This document shows, piece by piece, positions 16,047 through 28,445 of a DNA stretch of 47,464 nucleotides. Where the stretch lies: positions 1-47,464 of the forward strand of contig CALUUK010000012.1 of the NCBI GenBank assembly GCA_944323955.1. Reading direction: 5' to 3'. The translations under genes and the position numbers were made by a program. Each line of letters starts with the position of its first letter. The first letter of the stretch is position 1. Under the pieces are notes generated by a model. The model saw nothing but the letters and a program-made list of their open reading frames with translations. It was not told the DNA's origin and did not search any database. This DNA comes from Candidatus Gastranaerophilales bacterium (GTDB taxonomy: Bacteria > Cyanobacteriota > Vampirovibrionia > Gastranaerophilales > Gastranaerophilaceae).

Positions 16047-16793
16047 CTATTTTACATAAAAATCAACATTTACATAAACTCTGACTTTTACCTTGCCAGC
16101 TTCAACAGGTGTAGATAATGCTTCAGGAGCAGCCCCTGCTTCATCTGATACGGCACTTTTTGCCAATAAAAATCTGCCGTTTGAAACCATTGATTCAGAT
16201 GAACAGGATGCACTTATAGACTTAATTCCGTCCAGAGAAGTACCGGCCGCCTGTGCAATTGATGAAGCCTGAGCTTTCAACGAATTCATTAACTGCGGAT
16301 ACATTTCATTACAAGCATGATTTTCATTTTCATATGAATAATAAAGACCGTCTGTTCTGTTTGCTCCGTTTGCGATTGCAGCATCAATCAAATTAGAAAC
16401 GTTTGAAATATTTGATGTTTGGACGGTTATTGAATTAACTGCAGTATAATTTTTTATAATTCTTTTTCCGTCTTTATTTGTTGCATACACAGGTCTTACA
16501 GAAAAATTTGTTGTTCTTATAACATCAGTTTTTACATTTGTAATAAGTTTTAAAGCATCAATAATTTTTACGGATGCTTCATTATTTGCTGAAGATGCCT
16601 TTTGGGCAGTTTCTGCCGTATTTTCAACCGCAAAAGTAACTCTTGCAATATTAGGTTCAACTTCAACCGACTTTGATGCATTTAAAGAAATATAACCCGC
16701 ATCTTTTTTAACATCGGCAGCAGCCGCATTTACAAATTGACTGCAAGCAGTAAAACTCACACATAACAATAATAAAACTAAACTTTTTTTCAT
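16047..16793 (-). CDS. SIMPL-domain (DUF541) exported protein
   Basis: The 248-residue protein has an N-terminal export signal (MKKSLVLLLLCVSFTACSQ). FTAC is a possible lipobox, so it may be lipid-anchored. The remainder matches the SIMPL/DUF541 family: SLNASKSVEVEPNIARVTFAVEN, then TTNFSVRPVY, NYTAVNSITVQTSNIS and GANRTDGLYYSYEN. This periplasmic or outer-membrane family is found across Gram-negatives and its biochemical role is poorly known. It lies two bases after the upstream membrane-protein gene and six bases before HisC-HAD, inside the ligA-led operon. Confidence 0.88.
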   Translation of the reverse strand: MKKSLVLLLLCVSFTACSQFVNAAAADVKKDAGYISLNASKSVEVEPNIARVTFAVENTAETAQKASSANNEASVKIIDALKLITNVKTDVIRTTNFSVRPVYATNKDGKRIIKNYTAVNSITVQTSNISNVSNLIDAAIANGANRTDGLYYSYENENHACNEMYPQLMNSLKAQASSIAQAAGTSLDGIKSISASCSSESMVSNGRFLLAKSAVSDEAGAAPEALSTPVEAGKVKVRVYVNVDFYVK

Positions 16794-16795
16794 AA

Positions 16796-19238
<2,443 letters not shown>

Positions 19239-19273
19239 TTAGTTTCTTTATTTCATTTTATAATAAAAAAGCG

Positions 19274-20641
19274 ATGTCGATAGTAAATTTTATTGAAGAA
19301 TATAAAAAATCACGCAGAACATTATACACAACCCCTTCTCACGGACAGGGCAGTTTTGTTGCGCCGTTATCAAAAAAACTTATAGGCTCAAGATTTTTCA
19401 CATGTGATTACTCAGAAATAGAAGGATTTGACAATCTTTCAAATCCGAAAGGAATTATCAAATCCGTTCAAGATTATGCGGCACAGGTATATGAAGCGAA
19501 ATCAACTTTTTTTCTTACAAACGGCTCTTCTTCAGGAGTTACTGCTGCTATGTATGCCCTTTTAACCAGAGGAGACAAAGTACTTATAGCAAGAAACTGC
19601 CATAAGTCCGTTTATAACGGTTTAGTATTAACCGGAGCGGTTCCGGTATGGATAATGCCTCAATACAATAAAGAATGGGGGATTTTTGAAAGCATTAATA
19701 CGGAATATTTTGCTGAAATACTTCATAAAAACAAAGATATACGAGCGGTTATAATTACAAATCCCACATATGAAGGCGTAATGACAGACATATATAAAAT
19801 TTCTCTCATATGTAAAAAATACAATGTAAAATTGATTGTTGATGAAGCACACGGAGCTTTATGGAATTTTCACAAATCACTGGGAACTCCCGCACTGCTG
19901 CAAGGTGCTGATATTGTTGTTCAATCTCTTCACAAAACGGCAGGAGCTTTAAATCCTTCCGCTCTTCTTCATATAGGCAAGGAATCTTCCGTAGAACCAA
20001 AACATATACAAGAAGCGCTTAACCTTATAACAACAACTTCGCCCTCTTATCCTTTATTAATTAACATAGAAAGCACCATTAAATATTTGGACTCGGAAAA
20101 AGGTAAACTGCATATATTTGAAACCGTAAAAAATATTAACAGATTTATAAGGTCAATAAAAACAATACCAAACCTGGAAGTTTATACAAATAATAATGAT
20201 GTGACAAAAATTCTTGTTAAAGTTACCAACCTTTCAGGATTTGAGCTTTCTGATATTTTATTTAACGACTACAAAATTGAAGATGAACTTGCAAATGAAA
20301 AATCTGTATTGTTTTTGACAGGATTAGGCACAACAAAATCAAAACTTAAAAAACTGGAAAAAGCATTATTTGATTTATGTGCAAAAAATATAAAAATAAC
20401 CCAAAGCGGATATTATACTGACTATGTTCCCATTGAGCCGAGGGTCAGATATATTCCGTCGCTTATATGGGAAAAACCATGTAAAGAGGTAGAGCTGAAA
20501 TATTCACTTTCGCGTGTTTGTATGGAACTTATAGCGGATTATCCTCCGGGTATACCTGTTTTATTACCGGGAGAAGTAATAAAAAAAGAACACATTGAAT
20601 ATTTGGCATCAAAAAGGCAGAAAATCAGAGTGCTTTTGTAG
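19274..20641 (+). CDS. Orn/Lys/Arg decarboxylase-family PLP enzyme
   Basis: The 455-residue protein belongs to the fold-type I PLP family of ornithine/lysine/arginine decarboxylases (short form, SpeA/YaaO-like). TTPSHGQGS opens the fold, NGSSSGVTAAMYALLTRGD binds PLP phosphate, IVDEAHGALW carries the pyridine-contacting Asp and His, and SLHKTAGALN contains the Schiff-base lysine. The N-terminal wing domain of large biodegradative enzymes is missing, as in the biosynthetic short forms. It may make agmatine, cadaverine or putrescine, but substrate is uncertain. I chose ATG 19274, where homology begins, over an upstream in-frame start. The radical SAM and EamA genes follow closely. Confidence 0.85.
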   Translation: MSIVNFIEEYKKSRRTLYTTPSHGQGSFVAPLSKKLIGSRFFTCDYSEIEGFDNLSNPKGIIKSVQDYAAQVYEAKSTFFLTNGSSSGVTAAMYALLTRGDKVLIARNCHKSVYNGLVLTGAVPVWIMPQYNKEWGIFESINTEYFAEILHKNKDIRAVIITNPTYEGVMTDIYKISLICKKYNVKLIVDEAHGALWNFHKSLGTPALLQGADIVVQSLHKTAGALNPSALLHIGKESSVEPKHIQEALNLITTTSPSYPLLINIESTIKYLDSEKGKLHIFETVKNINRFIRSIKTIPNLEVYTNNNDVTKILVKVTNLSGFELSDILFNDYKIEDELANEKSVLFLTGLGTTKSKLKKLEKALFDLCAKNIKITQSGYYTDYVPIEPRVRYIPSLIWEKPCKEVELKYSLSRVCMELIADYPPGIPVLLPGEVIKKEHIEYLASKRQKIRVLL

Positions 20642-20652
20642 GTTGTTGTTCA

Positions 20653-21654
20653 ATGTTTAAAGATTTTTTTAAAAAGAAAAAATATCTGGATTGTCCGCTT
20701 ATGAAAGAGTCTCTGCACTTTTTTTATAACCAGATAAGACCTTGCTGCGCAAATGTCCCCGGTCCTTTATTCTATGACAATTATAAAGGTGAAAAAATAG
20801 ACTGGGATTATATATATAACGAAAGAAGAAACCTTATAAAAAAAATTCGAACTGCAAAAGGGAAAAATTATATTCCGGAAGAATGTAAAGGATGTTGTGA
20901 TACCAATTTATATTTAACAGAAGAAAAACCCGAAGAAAATTTTAAAAATGAAATAAAAAGAATTTATTTTCACAATCATATGCCCTGCAATGCAAAATGT
21001 ACATATTGCAGCTATGACCATTTTAACAACGGCTACGGATATGATGTACTTCCTTTTGTCAAAGAATTAATAAACAAAGGAATACTGTCAAAAGACGCAC
21101 TTATATATATGTCCGGAGGAGAAATAACAATATCAAAAGAATTTGAAGAATTAATGTCGCTTTTAACTTCATATCTTAATCCGCCGGTTGAAATACTTAC
21201 ATCGGGAATTAAATATTGCGAGTCAATAAAAGATGCATTTATAAAAAATAAATGCAGACTTATGATATCACTCGATGCAGGAACAAAAGAAGTCTATAAA
21301 AGAATAAAACAGGTTGATTGTTTTGATGAAGTTGTTGAAAATATGAAAAAATATATAAATGCTTCAGACAACGCAAAAACAGGAATAACCCTAAAATATA
21401 TAATTGTAGACGGAGTCAACGATACAAAAGAAGAAACAGAAAGATTTTTGACTCTTGCACAAGAACTCGGTATTGTTCATGTAAGAATAGATTTTGACAG
21501 CGTTAAATATAAGTACACGGGTAATATCAATGTTCCCGACTCATACTTTTACCTTATAGACTATTTTTATAAAAGCGCGGAAAAGAAACATCTCACAATA
21601 AGAAAATACGAGCAAACGGAAGCAATATTGAAAAAAGCAAAAGTAAATGGATAA
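20653..21654 (+). CDS. Radical SAM protein
   Basis: The 333-residue protein carries the radical SAM cluster motif CNAKCTYC (C112, C116, C119), followed by MSGGEITISKEFEELM, the SAM-contact GGE motif, and SLDAGTKEVYKRIKQVDCFDEVVENM. Extra cysteines at 14, 31, 32, 78, 81 and 82 lie before the motif and could bind an auxiliary cluster. There is no C-terminal SPASM domain, so it differs from the usual peptide-modifying enzymes. Substrate unknown. It starts 11 bases after the decarboxylase gene and overlaps the EamA transporter gene by eight bases, so the three form one operon and may act on one small molecule. Confidence 0.85.
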   Translation: MFKDFFKKKKYLDCPLMKESLHFFYNQIRPCCANVPGPLFYDNYKGEKIDWDYIYNERRNLIKKIRTAKGKNYIPEECKGCCDTNLYLTEEKPEENFKNEIKRIYFHNHMPCNAKCTYCSYDHFNNGYGYDVLPFVKELINKGILSKDALIYMSGGEITISKEFEELMSLLTSYLNPPVEILTSGIKYCESIKDAFIKNKCRLMISLDAGTKEVYKRIKQVDCFDEVVENMKKYINASDNAKTGITLKYIIVDGVNDTKEETERFLTLAQELGIVHVRIDFDSVKYKYTGNINVPDSYFYLIDYFYKSAEKKHLTIRKYEQTEAILKKAKVNG

Positions 21655-22507
21655 ACTGCTCTTAATAATATTTATAATAATAAGAATTTTATCAAACCCG
21701 ACAGCAAATATTTTTCAAAAAAAGCTATCTTCTTCTTATTCTTCAATAACAATAAATTTTTATACTTACCTTATATTAAGTCTGCTTTGTTTACACAATA
21801 TTGAAGCCGTTACAACATATCAATATACAACAGAATTTATTATACTTGTTATTAGCTGCGGTTTTTTATGCACAACGGGTATGGTTTGTATGATAAAAGC
21901 AATAAATATAGGTGAACTTTCAGTTCTTGGCCCGATAAATTCATACAAAAGCGTAATAGGTTTGATTATTGCTTTTTTTCTGCTGGGAGAATCTCCTCCC
22001 TTGCAAGGATTATTAGGTGTTTGTTTTGTTGTGCTGGGCAGCAGATACATTTTTCATGAAGAAAATAAAAAATGCGGATTAGAAGTATTAAAAAGAAAAG
22101 ATATACAATTAAGATTTCTTGCAATGACACTTACCGCAATAGAGGCTGTTCTGTTAAAGAAAATCATTCTTCTTTCATCAGTTGAAATATGTTTTATGTT
22201 CTGGTGTTTTACGGGATTTTTCTGGTCATTAATTCTGCTTATTTCAGATAAAAAATCCCCCGTGATAAAAAACGGAAAAAATTTCTTTTTTATGTTTGTT
22301 ATAGCCCTGTGCCTCGGATTAATGCAATACTCAACTAATTATGTATTTTCAAAAACGGATGTAGGATTGGCGCTGAGTCTCTTTCAACTTTCTTCGGCAG
22401 TGACGGTATTATTCGGCTGGAAAATATTTAAAGAACAAAATGTAAAAATGAAACTATTGGGATGTGCAATTATGACAATCGGCTCATGCCTGATTTTACT
22501 CAAATAA
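21647..22507 (+). CDS. EamA/DMT-family transporter
   Basis: The 286-residue protein has about ten hydrophobic segments in two similar halves, as in drug/metabolite transporters. GELSVLGPINSYKSVIGLIIAFFLLGE in the first half and VGLALSLFQLSSAVTVLFGWKIFKE in the second are the paired EamA motifs. It probably moves a small metabolite across the inner membrane. Its start lies inside the end of the radical SAM gene, so it is likely translated together with it, and the cargo may be the product of that operon. No terminator is visible after it. Confidence 0.88.
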   Translation: MDKLLLIIFIIIRILSNPTANIFQKKLSSSYSSITINFYTYLILSLLCLHNIEAVTTYQYTTEFIILVISCGFLCTTGMVCMIKAINIGELSVLGPINSYKSVIGLIIAFFLLGESPPLQGLLGVCFVVLGSRYIFHEENKKCGLEVLKRKDIQLRFLAMTLTAIEAVLLKKIILLSSVEICFMFWCFTGFFWSLILLISDKKSPVIKNGKNFFFMFVIALCLGLMQYSTNYVFSKTDVGLALSLFQLSSAVTVLFGWKIFKEQNVKMKLLGCAIMTIGSCLILLK

Positions 22508-22573
22508 TAAATTAGCCTTTCATAAGTCTTAATAAACTATATTATAGAATTATGGTTATATTATACTTTTTAT

Positions 22574-25210
22574 ATGAAGAAATTCAGAGTTCTTTCTTTT
22601 ATATTTCTTATTGTTTTGCCTGTAATAATTATAGGATTTTATTCAGCATATTTGTTTATATTACCCCCTGTCTTAAATTCCGTAAAAATGAATACCGCTG
22701 TTGAAAAATTCATTTATAAAAAAACCGGACTTGAATTAACATTAAATAAACTAAATATAAAAACTTATAAAAATCTGTCTTTTTCTTTCCATTCAGATGA
22801 AATATCTTTAAAAAAAGAAAAAAATAAGGTATTTGATGCAAATGATATAAACATAAAAATTTTTCCGTTTAATAAAGAATTGTCCGAGGTTTCAATTAAT
22901 AACATTTATCTGGATAAGGCAGGATTAAACAATCTTTTTACAAAACAAAATAAAGAAAACAATAAAAAGATAAGATTGGATTTAATTCCTCAGATAAAGG
23001 TATTAAAAGCAATAATAGAAATAAAAGATGACCATAATAATCATTCACTCATTGATATCGATAATTTTATTTTAAGATATGACAGAAAAGAAAAACATAA
23101 TACAACATTATTTGACGCAAAAATACAATCAACCAGACTAAAAAACCTGATTACGATAAATAACAGAAATAATATAAAATTTGACAGTGAAAATATAAAA
23201 ATCGAAAACCTTAAAATAAATATTTATAATACACACATTTTTATAAACGGAATAATCAACCCTAAAGAAAATAAAAAAGATTTACACTTTACAGGGAAGG
23301 ATATACCGGTAAACGATATTCAAAGCTCCGCTCTTTATTACTTAAAATTAAAAAATCAAAAGAAAAATTTTATGGAAAACTTTACGGATTATTCGGGCAG
23401 TGCCGATATAAATTTGAAAGTAAATAATAACGGGATAAACGGCAAAGTTTTTGTAAAACACCTCGGAGGAAAAACCGTATTATTTGAAGTACCTGTTAAA
23501 TTTCAAAACTTTACCGGATATTTTTACGGCGACAAAATAAAAGCGGAGGCATACGGAACACTTGGACAGGAAAAAGTTTTTACGAATTTTTATCTGTCTC
23601 ACTATGACAAAGAAAGAAGAAGAATACACGGAAGCGTTCATTCAATAATCACAAATAAAACAATGGAACAATACATGCCTGAATTTAAAATTGAAGGCAA
23701 TATTGATGCAACAGTAGGATATACAATAGAAAAATCCGTTCCAAAAGTTACATATACCGTAAAACTGGCTGAAGGCTCCAATCTGGAATATAAACATTTA
23801 AGTTTGGGGCTTGTTGATAAAAAAAGAAGATTAGTTGTAAAAACAAAGAAATATCCCGGCAAGTTATATATAACAAGTTATGACTATTATGTCCAAGACG
23901 GAGAACAAACAAATAAAATAATAACCGGAGACGGATTATTCGAAAATATAAATAATAAAATGCGGCCGTCTTATGTAACAATAAAAACTTTAAGTCCCGC
24001 CCCCGTATCAGTAACAGGGTCATTCGGGGAAAGGCTCGAAGGCGGAACTTTTTACGGTGATTTGAAATATGACTTCATTAAATCTCTTCTGACAGGCAAA
24101 TTTAATCTTTCAAATTCAAAATTTAAAGATTTTTATATAGAAAAAGCAGCCATAAATGCCGATGAAAATATTGCCGTCATTTCTTCGGAAGGAACTTATC
24201 TGAATTCTCCGTACAGCTGCTATATTAATATGGATAATAAATATACAGACTTAATAAAAGTACATACCGTTAATTTATTTTTAAATAAATATGTAATAAA
24301 AACAAAAAAACACAAACAAAAACAGAAAAGAACAATAAAAATCCCAAAACAAGTAAAAGAGCTTAACTATATCGTTGAAGAAGGAAGCATACGTTTAAAC
24401 GAACTTATACACGAAAGATTTCTAATACAAAATATTATTATTAACGGAGACCTCAATAATAATATTGTAACATTCAGAACAAAAGACGCCCGTTTTGCGA
24501 AAGGCAATCTCAGGGCAAAAGGAAGTTACAATATACATAATAAGAATGCTGATATTGACTTTTCCGCCGATAATATTGATTCAAATTCCGTAGCTGCAAT
24601 GATGTTTAATCTTCCCGGAGAAATAGAAGGAACCGCAAAAGCAAGCCTGAAAGCAAAAATAAATACCGAAACCCATGACGTTAATGCAAATGCCGAATTT
24701 GAAATAAAAGAAGGATATTTACCAAAAATAGGAAGTACTGAATTTATAATTAAAGGTTCTGATAAATATAATAAAAAGCCCTTAAGAATAAGATTATCAG
24801 ACATAATTAATATTGATATTTCAAAAGCAAAAGCAATGGCATCAGATATAAACGGCTCCTTTGAGATAGATAATAAAGACTTGGAAAATATAAGGCTGTT
24901 TTCAAAACAAAAATACCTCTCGCTTTTTGTTGAAGGTGAATATGATATAGATACAGAATGTGCAAATATAAAGTTGTGGGGGAAATACAATAAAACAGCC
25001 AGAAACAAGGTAAGAATTATGTTTGTTCCGCTCTCTTTTATTATGAAAATAATATTCAAAGAAGAACAAACTAAGCACCTGTATAAAAATAAAATAGAAC
25101 AAATTCCCCGAATTAACGCCAAACCTGATGAAGCAGAATATTTCAGAGTAAAAATGAACGGGAACTTAAATAATAACGATATTAAAATAGAACTGAAAAG
25201 TATAAAATAA
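22574..25210 (+). CDS. AsmA/YhdP-like envelope protein
   Basis: The 878-residue protein has one N-terminal hydrophobic anchor (about 7-32, LSFIFLIVLPVIIIGFYSAYLFIL) followed by a long series of amphipathic beta strands, many rich in Asn, Lys and Ile. This matches the AsmA-like/TamB-like bridge proteins that link the inner and outer membranes and carry phospholipids. The C-terminal part (GSFEIDNKDLENIRLF, WGKYNKTARNKVRIMFVPLSFIMKIIFKE) resembles AsmA-like C-terminal regions. Family assignment is moderate, as such proteins diverge quickly. It supports a diderm cell. A TATATTATA sequence lies just before the ATG, so the leader is very short. A strong terminator follows. Confidence 0.7.
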   Translation: MKKFRVLSFIFLIVLPVIIIGFYSAYLFILPPVLNSVKMNTAVEKFIYKKTGLELTLNKLNIKTYKNLSFSFHSDEISLKKEKNKVFDANDINIKIFPFNKELSEVSINNIYLDKAGLNNLFTKQNKENNKKIRLDLIPQIKVLKAIIEIKDDHNNHSLIDIDNFILRYDRKEKHNTTLFDAKIQSTRLKNLITINNRNNIKFDSENIKIENLKINIYNTHIFINGIINPKENKKDLHFTGKDIPVNDIQSSALYYLKLKNQKKNFMENFTDYSGSADINLKVNNNGINGKVFVKHLGGKTVLFEVPVKFQNFTGYFYGDKIKAEAYGTLGQEKVFTNFYLSHYDKERRRIHGSVHSIITNKTMEQYMPEFKIEGNIDATVGYTIEKSVPKVTYTVKLAEGSNLEYKHLSLGLVDKKRRLVVKTKKYPGKLYITSYDYYVQDGEQTNKIITGDGLFENINNKMRPSYVTIKTLSPAPVSVTGSFGERLEGGTFYGDLKYDFIKSLLTGKFNLSNSKFKDFYIEKAAINADENIAVISSEGTYLNSPYSCYINMDNKYTDLIKVHTVNLFLNKYVIKTKKHKQKQKRTIKIPKQVKELNYIVEEGSIRLNELIHERFLIQNIIINGDLNNNIVTFRTKDARFAKGNLRAKGSYNIHNKNADIDFSADNIDSNSVAAMMFNLPGEIEGTAKASLKAKINTETHDVNANAEFEIKEGYLPKIGSTEFIIKGSDKYNKKPLRIRLSDIINIDISKAKAMASDINGSFEIDNKDLENIRLFSKQKYLSLFVEGEYDIDTECANIKLWGKYNKTARNKVRIMFVPLSFIMKIIFKEEQTKHLYKNKIEQIPRINAKPDEAEYFRVKMNGNLNNNDIKIELKSIK

Positions 25211-25238
25211 AGAACCGCCGAATAAGCGGTTCTTTATT
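25206..25238. terminator. Bidirectional Rho-independent terminator
   Basis: A perfect 13-bp stem, AATAAAGAACCGC and GCGGTTCTTTATT, encloses CGAATAA and is followed by TTT. It lies between the convergent ends of the AsmA-like gene and the GAPDH paralogue gene and should serve both. Confidence 0.92.
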
Positions 25239-25253
25239 TTGTTTCTGAAACGG

Positions 25254-26495
25254 TTAGCCTCTTACTTTTTCGCCAACCTTGTCTGCAAGTGTCGCAAGGC
25301 TTCTTGTATAACCGAATTCGTTATCATAATAAACTTTTATAGATAACAAATCACCGTTTGTAAGTTTTATGGCTTCGGGGATATAAAGTCCGCTTTCAAT
25401 TCTGTTTATGACATCTTTTGAAGTTGAACCTTTCGGAGCCTTTGCAATAAGATTTTTATATGAAGGATCCTTTTCTGCTTCAGCGAGTACTGAACGAACA
25501 GTTTCCATATCTGTTTTATTCTTTAATTTTAAAGTAATAATTGCCATGGAACCGTCTGTAGTCGGAACTCTTGTTGCCATACCGTCCAAAGGAATTTTAC
25601 CGCCTTCTTTTGAGTTAATAACAAGACCTATTGCCTTAGCAGCACCTGTTGATGTCGGAATCATTGAATCCAAAGAACCGCGTTTTTTAGATTCAGCTTT
25701 TTCATTTGCTTTATCTGCTATATTTTGAGTAGCCGTAGCCGCATGAGTTGTATCAATAAATCCGCTTTCAATACCGAATTTATCTTCAAACAATTTAATA
25801 TAAGGAGCAATACAAGTTGTTGTACAGCTTGCTGCCGAAACAAGATTGCCGTTTTCTTCAATATCAGCCAATCTTTCGGTATTTACACCGGGAACAACCG
25901 TAAGCATATCCGAATTTTTTGAGGGCGCAGATAAAATTGCATATTTAACGGAACCGCCCAGATGACTTGCAAGTTTATCTTTTGTTGTGTTTGCACCTGT
26001 TGTATCAACAACAATTTGTGCACCGTACTGTGTCCAATTAACGGGATTTCTTGTTGCTTCAAGTTTGATTTTTTCTTTATCTCTTGCAGATTCCGCAACT
26101 AAAAATACTTCACGTTTGTCTTCCAGATCATTTTTTTCACCGGTTCTTTCAATACTTAATTTAACGGAATCCGGTAAATCACCGAGTACATTGCCATGCC
26201 TGATTTGGTCAATAATAACTTCATCGCTCAAATCAGCAATCTTTTTGTCACCTTTTAAGCCCATTGAGCCCATATTTAAAGTAACGAGATTTTGTTGTTC
26301 ATAAATTTTTCCGAGCTCATCCCATTTACCCCAAACACCTTGCGGAGCATGCTTTGCAAGCAAATATTGTCTCAGCATATTTTTCCCTATGCCGCTGCCT
26401 GCACCGTTAATCGCAAAGTTTGAATAATTTTTGTCATCCTTTCTTTCAATACCTTTGAATGCAAAAGAAGGACCACTAACAGCAGAAACTTTCAT
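25254..26495 (-). CDS. Divergent GAPDH paralogue with N-terminal Phe-Lys-Gly leader
   Basis: The 413-residue protein is clearly a glyceraldehyde-3-phosphate dehydrogenase relative. AASCTTTCIAP contains the catalytic Cys (C224), DTTHAATATQ the catalytic His (H251), with IPTSTGAAKAIG, GMATRVPT and YYDNEFGYTRS as in the family. Differences stand out. The usual Asn after the catalytic CTT is Thr. The NAD loop reads INGAGSGIGKN rather than INGFGRIGR. The chain is about 75 residues longer than standard, with an insert near 70-140. The first 15 residues, MKVSAVSGPSFAFKG, are an extra leader like those on other proteins here. It may be the working enzyme or a relocated version; the sequence does not decide. 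A terminator closes it. Confidence 0.85.
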   Translation of the reverse strand: MKVSAVSGPSFAFKGIERKDDKNYSNFAINGAGSGIGKNMLRQYLLAKHAPQGVWGKWDELGKIYEQQNLVTLNMGSMGLKGDKKIADLSDEVIIDQIRHGNVLGDLPDSVKLSIERTGEKNDLEDKREVFLVAESARDKEKIKLEATRNPVNWTQYGAQIVVDTTGANTTKDKLASHLGGSVKYAILSAPSKNSDMLTVVPGVNTERLADIEENGNLVSAASCTTTCIAPYIKLFEDKFGIESGFIDTTHAATATQNIADKANEKAESKKRGSLDSMIPTSTGAAKAIGLVINSKEGGKIPLDGMATRVPTTDGSMAIITLKLKNKTDMETVRSVLAEAEKDPSYKNLIAKAPKGSTSKDVINRIESGLYIPEAIKLTNGDLLSIKVYYDNEFGYTRSLATLADKVGEKVRG

Positions 26496-26719
26496 AGTTC
26501 TCTCTCTCTCCTATTTTTTACTATGAGACCATCATGATATAAAAACAAACAAAAAATCTTTTGCTATTTCTCCGTCATAAATTAATTAACTTTAAGAAAA
26601 TTGTTTATTTAATCTTTAAAAATAAAATTTCCTTTTTCAATAATTTAAAAAAATAAGAAAAGTATGATAGCATATTATACAGTCCATGGAAATATAATGA
26701 AAATAACATAAGGAGAATT

Positions 26720-28435
26720 ATGGGACTTGAAGAAATAATAAAATCGGCGAAGGGCGAAATAAAAGCCGACCTTGTAATAAAAAACGCACAGATTATAAAT
26801 GTTCATTCAGAAGAAATATATACTGCGGATGTCGCGATAAAAGACGGAATAATTTCAGGAATAGGAGAAAACTATTCAGGAATAACAGAAATAGATGCAA
26901 AAGGGAAATACCTTTCCCCTTCTTTTATTGACGGGCATGTTCACATAGAAAGTTCCATGCTGCTTCCCTCCGAATTTGCAAAAATGGTTGTCCCCGCAGG
27001 AACAACAACTATAGTTGCCGACCCTCATGAAATTTCAAATATTATAGGACTTCACGGAATAAGTTTTATGAGAGAAGCATCAAAAGATTTACCGTTGGAT
27101 GTTTATATGATGCTTCCGTCATGTGTTCCCGCATCGCCTTATGAAACCTCCGGATTTGAATTAAACAGTTATGATTTATCATTTCTTATAGACCGTCCAT
27201 GGGTTCTGGGAATTGGCGAAATGATGAACTTTCCGGGGGTAATTAATCTGGATAAAGAAGTTATCTCAAAAATAAAATTGGGAAAAAGTAATAATAAAAG
27301 AATTGACGGGCATGCGCCTTACCTTTCGGGGAAAAATTTATGTGCATATGCTGCAGCAGGAATAAACTCAGATCATGAATGTACAATACCCGAAGAAGCA
27401 ATAGAAAAATTAAGAAACGGGATGTATTTAATGGTCAGAGAAGGCAGTGCGGCAAGAGATTTAGATGCACTCATTCCGGTTTTAAAAGAGTATCCCGGAA
27501 GAAAATGCATGTTTGTGACCGATGACAGATACCCTTCTGCCCTTAAAGAGCATATAAATCTTATGGTCAGACGCGCGGCAGCAAAAGGCGTAAATCCGAT
27601 AAAGGCAATACAAATGGCAAGTATTAACGCAGCAGAATATTTCGGAATAAAAAATCTTGGTGCTGTTGCTCCGGGTTATCAAGCAGATTTACTGTTATTC
27701 GACGACCTTGAAAAATTTAATCCCGAAATCGTCATCAAAAAAGGTATTGTTGTTGCAAAAAACGGAAAGATGATTGTTGATATTGAAAAGAAAAATCTTT
27801 CTTCTTTGAGAGGAACAGTAAATATAAGGTGGCTTGATGAAGAAGACTTAAAAATTAAAGCGGAAGGAACTCGTGTAAAAGCTATTGAAGTCACGGAAGG
27901 ACAACTTGTTACCAAAAGTATTACAGCCGATATTAAGATTAAAAACGGTTATGCAGAAAGCAACATCGATGATGATATTATAAAAATTCTTGTTATAGAA
28001 AGACATAAAGCCAGCGGCAATATAGGGAAAGGATTTGTAAAAGGTTTCGGAATAAAATCGGGGGCAATTGCATCTACCGTTGCGCATGATTCACATAACA
28101 TGATTGTTATAGGAACAAATGATAATGATATGTTCAAGGCAATCAAAGAACTAGTAAAATCACAGGGCGGAAAAGTTATTGTTAATAACGGAGAAGTAAA
28201 AGCAAAACTTGAACTTCCCGTTGCAGGCTTGATGTCTGACGACACTGCGGAAAATGTTACGGAAAAATGCATAGAATTAAAAGAAGCTGAAAAAGAAATC
28301 GGCTGTAAAATAGCAGAACCTTTTATGACAATGTCTTTCCTTTCTTTATCTGTTATTCCCGAATTAAAACTCACAGATAAAGGTCTTATGGATGTTGTTA
28401 ACAATAAATTCACCGATTTATTTGAAAAGACATAA
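26720..28435 (+). CDS. ade: Adenine deaminase
   Basis: The 571-residue amidohydrolase converts adenine to hypoxanthine and ammonia. SFIDGHVHIESSM (H73, H75, E77) is the metal-binding start of the barrel. VADPHEISNI, RIDGHAPYLSG and INSDHECT supply further ligands and the substrate pocket, and VAPGYQADLLLFDD closes the barrel. The C-terminal domain (HDSHNMIVIGTND, LPVAGLMSDDTAE) is typical of Ade. AAGGAG lies seven bases before ATG 26720. It stands between a divergent GAPDH paralogue and the convergent HTH-repeat gene, and the intergenic 26496-26719 contains nothing else I can name. Confidence 0.96.
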   Translation: MGLEEIIKSAKGEIKADLVIKNAQIINVHSEEIYTADVAIKDGIISGIGENYSGITEIDAKGKYLSPSFIDGHVHIESSMLLPSEFAKMVVPAGTTTIVADPHEISNIIGLHGISFMREASKDLPLDVYMMLPSCVPASPYETSGFELNSYDLSFLIDRPWVLGIGEMMNFPGVINLDKEVISKIKLGKSNNKRIDGHAPYLSGKNLCAYAAAGINSDHECTIPEEAIEKLRNGMYLMVREGSAARDLDALIPVLKEYPGRKCMFVTDDRYPSALKEHINLMVRRAAAKGVNPIKAIQMASINAAEYFGIKNLGAVAPGYQADLLLFDDLEKFNPEIVIKKGIVVAKNGKMIVDIEKKNLSSLRGTVNIRWLDEEDLKIKAEGTRVKAIEVTEGQLVTKSITADIKIKNGYAESNIDDDIIKILVIERHKASGNIGKGFVKGFGIKSGAIASTVAHDSHNMIVIGTNDNDMFKAIKELVKSQGGKVIVNNGEVKAKLELPVAGLMSDDTAENVTEKCIELKEAEKEIGCKIAEPFMTMSFLSLSVIPELKLTDKGLMDVVNNKFTDLFEKT

Positions 28436-28445
28436 TCAAAATTTT

